Shown here: positions 5,432 to 8,822 of the stretch, piece by piece
Position numbering within the stretch: the stretch's first letter is position 1
Layout of the letters: each line of letters begins with the position of its first letter
Origin: JBLHGU01 sp047615875
Lineage (GTDB): Bacteria; Pseudomonadota; Gammaproteobacteria; Arenicellales; CAJQKF01
DNA: 8,822 bases
Reading direction: 5' to 3'
Assembly: GCA_047615875.1 (NCBI GenBank)
Contig: JBLHGU010000215.1
Location: forward strand, 1-8,822
Position numbers and translations under genes: made by a program
Notes under the pieces: model-generated
Databases searched by the model: none
Told to the model about the DNA's origin: nothing
Seen by the model: the letters and a program-made list of their open reading frames with translations, nothing else

Positions 5432-6226
5432 ATGGGCATAATTGATAAATTGAAGAACACCAGAGCTAAGCGCGCACCCAGATTGCTGACAGTTAAGTCT
5501 GCTCACTCTCTTACTCCGAATATGCGTAGGATAACGTTGCACGGGGATGCGTTAGCGAATTTTCCCACTAGCTCAGAAGGTGCGCATATAAAGCTGTTGT
5601 TCGAACAAAGCACATTTGAAAAACCTGTGATGCGGACTTACACCATCGCCCAGCAGCGCCAGACGCCGAATGAAATCGATATAGATTTTATGCTACATAG
5701 TAGCAAGGATGGTTCATCGCATGGCATCGCAGCGCCCTGGTCGCGCTCCGTAAAGTTGGGCGACACTATCTCATTGTTTGGCCCAGGGCTCGTTTCTCAT
5801 ATAAATCTAAACGCGAAGTATTTTTTACTAGCCGCGGATATGACGGCCTTGCCTGCAATGACAGTCAGCCTGAAAACCTTGCCCAAGACAGCGCGCGGCA
5901 GCGTGTTTATCGAAATTTTGAGTGAGGACGATAAACAAGCATTACGAAAACCTGACAACGTTGAGATTACATGGGTAGTTAACGATGCCCCTGGTTCTGA
6001 AGCCTCGCCTTTATATCATGCGATTGAACAAGCAGAATGGGCAGCCGGCAAGGTTGCCGCATGGGTGGCTTGCGAGTTTAAGACGATGAAGAAGATTCGA
6101 AGCTATTTAAAAGTAGAGCGTGGTATAGAAAAATCACATATTTATATTTCCAGTTATTGGAAAAAGGGCGACACAGAGGAGGAGCACAAGATAACTAAAC
6201 AAGTTGATGCTGATTCTCACAGTTGA
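5432..6226 (+). CDS. Siderophore-interacting protein (FAD-dependent ferric-siderophore reductase)
   Basis: This complete 264-residue protein belongs to the SIP/ViuB group of the ferredoxin-reductase superfamily. These cytoplasmic flavoenzymes release iron by reducing imported ferric siderophores. The FAD-binding beta-barrel spans about residues 15-125 and carries R-T-Y-T (68-71), the flavin-binding R-x-Y-T/S motif, H-G at 97-98, and G-D-T-I-S-L-F-G-P-G (110-119). The NAD(P)H-binding-like half includes F-L-L-A-A-D-M-T-A-L-P-A (131-142), W-V-A-C-E (211-215, Cys where Gly is usual) and the terminal S-Y-W-K-K-G-D-T-E-E-E-H typical of the family. Length is normal. ATG 5432 has a poor Shine-Dalgarno; AGG at 5412-5414 is too distant. 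No siderophore receptor or transporter gene lies in this window, so it stands alone here. Divergent from the cNMP-binding gene. Confidence 0.92.
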   Translation: MGIIDKLKNTRAKRAPRLLTVKSAHSLTPNMRRITLHGDALANFPTSSEGAHIKLLFEQSTFEKPVMRTYTIAQQRQTPNEIDIDFMLHSSKDGSSHGIAAPWSRSVKLGDTISLFGPGLVSHINLNAKYFLLAADMTALPAMTVSLKTLPKTARGSVFIEILSEDDKQALRKPDNVEITWVVNDAPGSEASPLYHAIEQAEWAAGKVAAWVACEFKTMKKIRSYLKVERGIEKSHIYISSYWKKGDTEEEHKITKQVDADSHS

Positions 6227-6524
6227 CTGTGCGGAGTACCTTGATGCATGTAGAGAAGTGAAAAAGGTAGAGTTAATCTCACGACTTTCTCGAACAGGAT
6301 ACTATTAGGTTGCTCTTCATTTCTGAGTCGACTAATAAAACTTACACATAGATCGTTGCGCTGAATGCAACCAGGACGTAAGGTGCTAACCGATATTTAG
6401 AATCACTGTTCCCAGATACCGAATTCACAAAAAACGATTGTGACTTTACCCTGCTTACAAAATTCGTTGCTGAGGCAGAGAGTAGCCTATGTGGATTGCC
6501 GGTTCCGCAATCCTTTGTCACTAC
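6227..6524. other. Intergenic region with possible 3' coding remnant
   Basis: This gap separates the SIP gene from the convergent M24 gene. CACAGT and ACTGTG (6218-6231) form a tight inverted repeat over the SIP stop codon, with too short a loop for a normal terminator. A plus-strand frame is open from 6382 to TAA at 6526-6528 and reads R-Y-L-E-S-L-F-P-D-T-E-F-T-K; it has no start codon and may be the 3' end of a lost gene or chance. No family recognised. Confidence 0.3.
6493..6516. terminator. Stem-loop beyond the M24 gene, probable terminator
   Basis: GGATTGC (6493-6499) and GCAATCC (6507-6513) form a perfect 7-bp stem with a 7-base loop. It begins 11 bases past the M24 stop codon on the minus strand, where a terminator would be expected. 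On that strand no T-run follows; on the plus strand TTT follows. It may serve either or both directions. Confidence 0.45.
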
Positions 6525-7685
6525 TTAACGAACTTGTAAAGTTTCTGGAGTTTGTTTTGTTAGAATTTCACAACCTGCCTCAGTTAATAAAGCCGTATTG
6601 GAAATAAAATAATCTCCACGTCCAGTTTCCGTGAACCAGGAATGTAGGTGGAAAGCCATTCCGGTACGCAGAATCATATCTCCATCACGACGAATCCCGG
6701 TTACCGCACTGCCTCCTGTCCAACTAGGAGGGAATCCTATGCCCACTAAGTACCCGCAGTGATGGCGGTGGTAGTCGTCGAGCCCGGCATCTTCAGCGAT
6801 GGCATGCCACGCATCATAAACCTCGCCTAGGGTGGCTCCTGGTTGAATGGCATTGGCAATGGCCTGCATTCCTCGAATCGATAAGTCAGCAGCTTCTTCC
6901 GCCATGGCGGGCGCGGCTCCCACATAAACCAATCGACCCATAGGCGCCTGGTATTTGCGATATGCAGCGCCGATCTCAAGTAGAATCGGCTCACCGTTCT
7001 CAAAAACATCTCCACGCCAGGTCGTGTGCTCATCACCCGGTCTGCGGTGAGTGGAGCGAATAAAAGGCCCAAATCCGGGATACTCACTACCCGCTAGAAT
7101 CATTGCTCGATGGCACTCTGCGGCAATCTCATAGTCACTGACACCAGCGTGTAGTGCATCAATAGCGGCCAGTGTGCCTAAATCGGCTGCTTCTGCCGCA
7201 CGCCGGGTATAGCTTTGCTCTAAAGGTGACTGGATCAAACGCAATCCGTGAATCAGTGACGAAGATTCCGACCATTCAACATCCGGCAGATTTTCAGTTA
7301 GTTTTTCAGCAATATAAGCGGTCAAAAACAAACTCTTTTTTTCAATACCTAAACGCGCGCCTCCAAGACCTTCGTTCTTAATTGTTGAGGCGAAGAATTT
7401 GCCCGCATCCTCGGTATCTGAATGCCCCATAAAACGCGCATTGCGTACCTGATTAGATACGGTTGGCCCTTCCATTGCCCGAGCGGCGATAACGAGACCT
7501 CCGTTCAGAGGTACAATCAAAATATGGCAGGCGAAGAAGCCCCAGTGATCGAGCCCAGTTAAATAATATATGTTTTCCGGTATTGTCACGATCAAACCGT
7601 CAAGTTGATGTTCAAGCATCTGAGCCCGGACGGCCTCTAATCGATCAGTCAACTCTTTTTGTGGAAAGGGTTCATGATTTGTCAT
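6525..7685 (-). CDS. M24-family creatinase-like hydrolase (metal ligands not conserved)
   Basis: This complete 386-residue protein has the two-domain build of the creatinase/prolidase family. The N-terminal domain runs to about residue 150, with G-L-I-V-T-I-P-E-N-I-Y-Y-L-T-G (30-44), and the C-terminal pita-bread domain follows. Unlike metallo-aminopeptidases, the usual D-x-G...D metal-ligand region reads L-L-E-I-G-A-A-Y-R-K-Y-Q-A-P-M (235-249), as in the metal-free creatinase/ectoine-hydrolase-type subgroup. His220 (D-E-H-T-T-W) is in the place of the creatinase catalytic His, and H-C-G-Y-L-V-G-I-G-F-P-P (309-320) is also typical. It therefore probably hydrolyses a small amidino or amide compound (creatine-, ectoine- or dimethylsulfonio-like) rather than Xaa-Pro peptides; substrate unknown. 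ATG 7685 is supported by AGGAA (plus coordinates 7693-7697) 7 bases upstream. The promoter region abuts an IS4 remnant. No partner catabolic gene is next to it in this window. Confidence 0.87.
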   Translation of the reverse strand: MTNHEPFPQKELTDRLEAVRAQMLEHQLDGLIVTIPENIYYLTGLDHWGFFACHILIVPLNGGLVIAARAMEGPTVSNQVRNARFMGHSDTEDAGKFFASTIKNEGLGGARLGIEKKSLFLTAYIAEKLTENLPDVEWSESSSLIHGLRLIQSPLEQSYTRRAAEAADLGTLAAIDALHAGVSDYEIAAECHRAMILAGSEYPGFGPFIRSTHRRPGDEHTTWRGDVFENGEPILLEIGAAYRKYQAPMGRLVYVGAAPAMAEEAADLSIRGMQAIANAIQPGATLGEVYDAWHAIAEDAGLDDYHRHHCGYLVGIGFPPSWTGGSAVTGIRRDGDMILRTGMAFHLHSWFTETGRGDYFISNTALLTEAGCEILTKQTPETLQVR

Positions 7686-7744
7686 TGCTTATTTCCTATG
7701 ATCTATTCTTCGATTGTCGTTGCTACTCGCATATTTTCAGGGAC

Positions 7745-7750
7745 ATTATA
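7745..7750 (-). promoter_or_regulatory. Possible -10 box of the M24 gene at the edge of the IS remnant
   Basis: A perfect TATAAT on the minus strand lies about 60 bases before the M24 start. A TTGACT occurs at 7762-7767, overlapping the last codon and stop of the transposase remnant, but the spacer is only 11 bases, too short for a normal sigma-70 promoter. The IS end may have shaped this promoter. Low confidence. Confidence 0.3.
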
Positions 7751-7763
7751 GAATAGCATTAAG

Positions 7764-8260
7764 TCAAGCCTGTTCAGTAAAGTATTTGCTTCGACGCAAA
7801 GTTTCCTGCATTACGTGCCTTGGTTGGATTATGCGTTGATAGCTTTGGGGGCGTCGTTTTGCACATCTAGGCTCTCTGCCCCGGCCACGCCTGTATGACG
7901 CTCGAGGCAATGCTGTCACAAAGCAGAGACAATAACCGCGCCGGCTCCTGGCTATTCATCTCCGACTTTAGTAGAGGTTCCCATTGACGTAATGCCTGAA
8001 TTGAAGTCTTGAAACTAATCATTCTAACCGGCAGATTAGCATTATCCGCTGCTTTTAACGTGAGCAGTTGTAAGCAGTTGTAAACGATAAAATGCATCAA
8101 CAATACTTTACGAACCATACCGGGTGATTTGCAGCGCAGAATGTCCATTCCCATCGTCGTTTTGATATCTCGAAAGAACAGCTCAACATCCCAACGTTGG
8201 AAATATAAGCCGGCATTTCCTCTGACCGGGGTCTTCCAAGCAGAGTTGCCAGGTGAAAAC
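7764..8260 (-). pseudogene. IS4-family transposase, C-terminal remnant with two frameshifts
   Basis: This is the 3' part of an IS4-type DDE transposase gene. The signature L-Y-F-Q-R-W-D-V-E-L-F-F-R-D-I-K fits Y-x2-R-x3-E-x6-K, so only the last catalytic acid (Glu) remains; both Asp residues and the N-terminus are gone. M-G-M-D-I-L-R-C-K-S-P-G-M-V-R-K and I-Q-A-L-R-Q-W-E-P follow normally. The central frame ends at TAG 7867-7869, but the adjacent frame continues from about 7875 with E-P-R-C-A-K-R-R-P-Q-S-Y-Q and P-R-H-V-M-Q-E-T-L to TGA at 7764-7766, the family's usual basic tail. At the 5' side, similarity switches frame near 8214-8217 (L-A-T-L-L-G-R-P-R-S-E-E, then A-G-L-Y). Two small indels are thus inferred. 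A GTG at 8320-8322 opens the central frame but is not a credible start. The element is immobile. Confidence 0.85.
7764..8260. mobile_element. Insertion sequence remnant (IS4 family), left part lost
   Basis: The transposase tail marks a decayed IS. Its 3' end must lie between the transposase stop (7764) and the M24 start region (7685), probably within about 25 bases of the stop. The other end and its terminal inverted repeat are missing or unrecognisable, so neither terminal repeats nor target-site duplication can be given. Confidence 0.65.
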
Positions 8261-8365
8261 TGGGTAGATATAAGTTGGGATTTCTCATGCCCTTTCGTCT
8301 CATTTATGCCCGTTTCTTTCACCTATTTTGCTACGCTAAAGGGGCTTAACTTAGTGCCATTCAGG

Positions 8366-8412
8366 ACAGTATGCTTATTTTAATTTCTCCGTAATTTTAA
8401 TAAGCATACTGT
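8366..8412. repeat. Perfect 14-bp inverted repeat with 19-base loop
   Basis: ACAGTATGCTTATT at 8366-8379 is the exact reverse complement of AATAAGCATACTGT at 8399-8412. The 19 bases between are AT-rich. It lies about 100 bases beyond the transposase remnant in non-coding DNA. It could be two facing IS or MITE ends, an operator, or an AT-rich terminator; there is no GC-rich stem with a T-run to favour the last. Confidence 0.65.
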
Positions 8413-8822
8413 GCCCGTATTTCCTGTTGGTAAGTTTGTAGCTTTTACTTCCCTATCTAGAACCTATTGGTTGGTGTGAGTAGATTTACAATACTGTGGT
8501 AGCTTAAGTTGAAACGAAACTAGGACTAATGTTATTACTGACAATACGGGGAGAAAACCGCTGACCCTTGTAAATATTCATCTCTAAATCATCGGTTATG
8601 GGTTACTAATTTGAGAGTATCGAACTATATTATAGGACTTACCAAACCATAGCGTTTAACATGTGTACGGCTAGGCTGGCGTACTAAATCCAGTTGTAGC
8701 ATTATGTTTGAATAGGTTAGTAGCACACGTCCTAATGTGATTTAACCATTGTTTTTTCCGGATAGAAGGGAGTGCCTTCAGTGCTCCGTTTGCCTCATTT
8801 AATTTGGTGATATTTCCTAAAG
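8413..8822. other. About 400 bases with no recognisable gene
   Basis: No ORF of useful size, RNA gene or known motif was found on either strand. Stops are frequent in every frame. A weak 7-bp stem with two G-T pairs (GGAGTGC / GTGCTCC) occurs near 8770-8790. The region may be degraded coding DNA or true intergenic sequence leading to a gene beyond the window. Confidence 0.4.

Noticed and set aside
8320..8322. GTG start giving a 151-residue transposase gene
   Set aside because: The first ~45 residues do not resemble a transposase; similarity begins at the Y-R-E motif and continues upstream in another frame, so the start is accidental.
8366..8412. dif/Xer site or hairpin telomere
   Set aside because: The arms do not resemble dif half-sites, and nothing indicates a replicon end here.

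Overview
This window looks like a decaying accessory stretch of a Gram-negative, probably gammaproteobacterial, chromosome. Four genes look intact: a short-chain dehydrogenase, a cyclic-nucleotide-binding-domain protein, a siderophore-interacting flavoprotein and an M24 creatinase-like hydrolase. They are interspersed with at least six broken genes: the 3' end of a Rieske dioxygenase, the C-terminal domain of an acyl-CoA synthetase, a LicD-family protein, an Asp/Asn beta-hydroxylase-like protein, a cytidylyltransferase and an IS4-family transposase. The lineage is inferred from family resemblance only. No rRNA, tRNA or CRISPR was seen. The density of truncations, in-frame stops and frameshifts suggests relaxed selection, as in a host-associated or recently reduced genome.

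Left part (1-1330). A minus-strand gene for an exported CYTH-like protein runs off the left edge. A plus-strand 186-codon ORF follows; its N-terminus resembles the first coils of a right-handed beta-helix protein. A small AT-rich hairpin ends this block.

Catabolic block (1326-2800). The C-terminal tail of a Rieske-type ring-hydroxylating oxygenase alpha subunit (minus) abuts head to head the C-terminal domain of an acyl-CoA synthetase (plus). The synthetase carries a TGA where the family has a conserved Trp. An intact SDR with its own Shine-Dalgarno follows 17 bases later. The three families are typical of aromatic, steroid or xenobiotic catabolism.

Surface-decoration block (2863-4364). A 5'-truncated LicD protein (minus) abuts head to head a 5'-truncated Fe(II)/2-oxoglutarate Asp/Asn beta-hydroxylase-like protein (plus). 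Six bases after the latter lies a LicC/TagD-like cytidylyltransferase split by an in-frame TAG. Together they look like the remains of a cassette that makes a CDP-alcohol and transfers the phospho-alcohol to a glycan, with an added hydroxylase.

Right part (4365-8822). The cNMP-binding protein (minus) and the siderophore-interacting protein (plus) are divergently transcribed from a 339-base AT-rich gap. The M24 hydrolase (minus) ends at a stem-loop and begins just beyond the 3' tail of an IS4-family transposase remnant. Only the C-terminal part of that transposase survives, with two apparent frameshifts. Beyond it lie a perfect 14-bp inverted repeat and about 400 bases with no recognisable gene.

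The most unusual structural point is that two separate junctions have the same form: two oppositely oriented genes, each lacking its 5' part, fused back to back. This could reflect deletions of divergent promoter regions, inversions, or amplification or assembly chimerism. I did not find a convincing intact new system. The LicD/hydroxylase/cytidylyltransferase combination is the most interesting lead, best pursued in a relative where the genes are whole.
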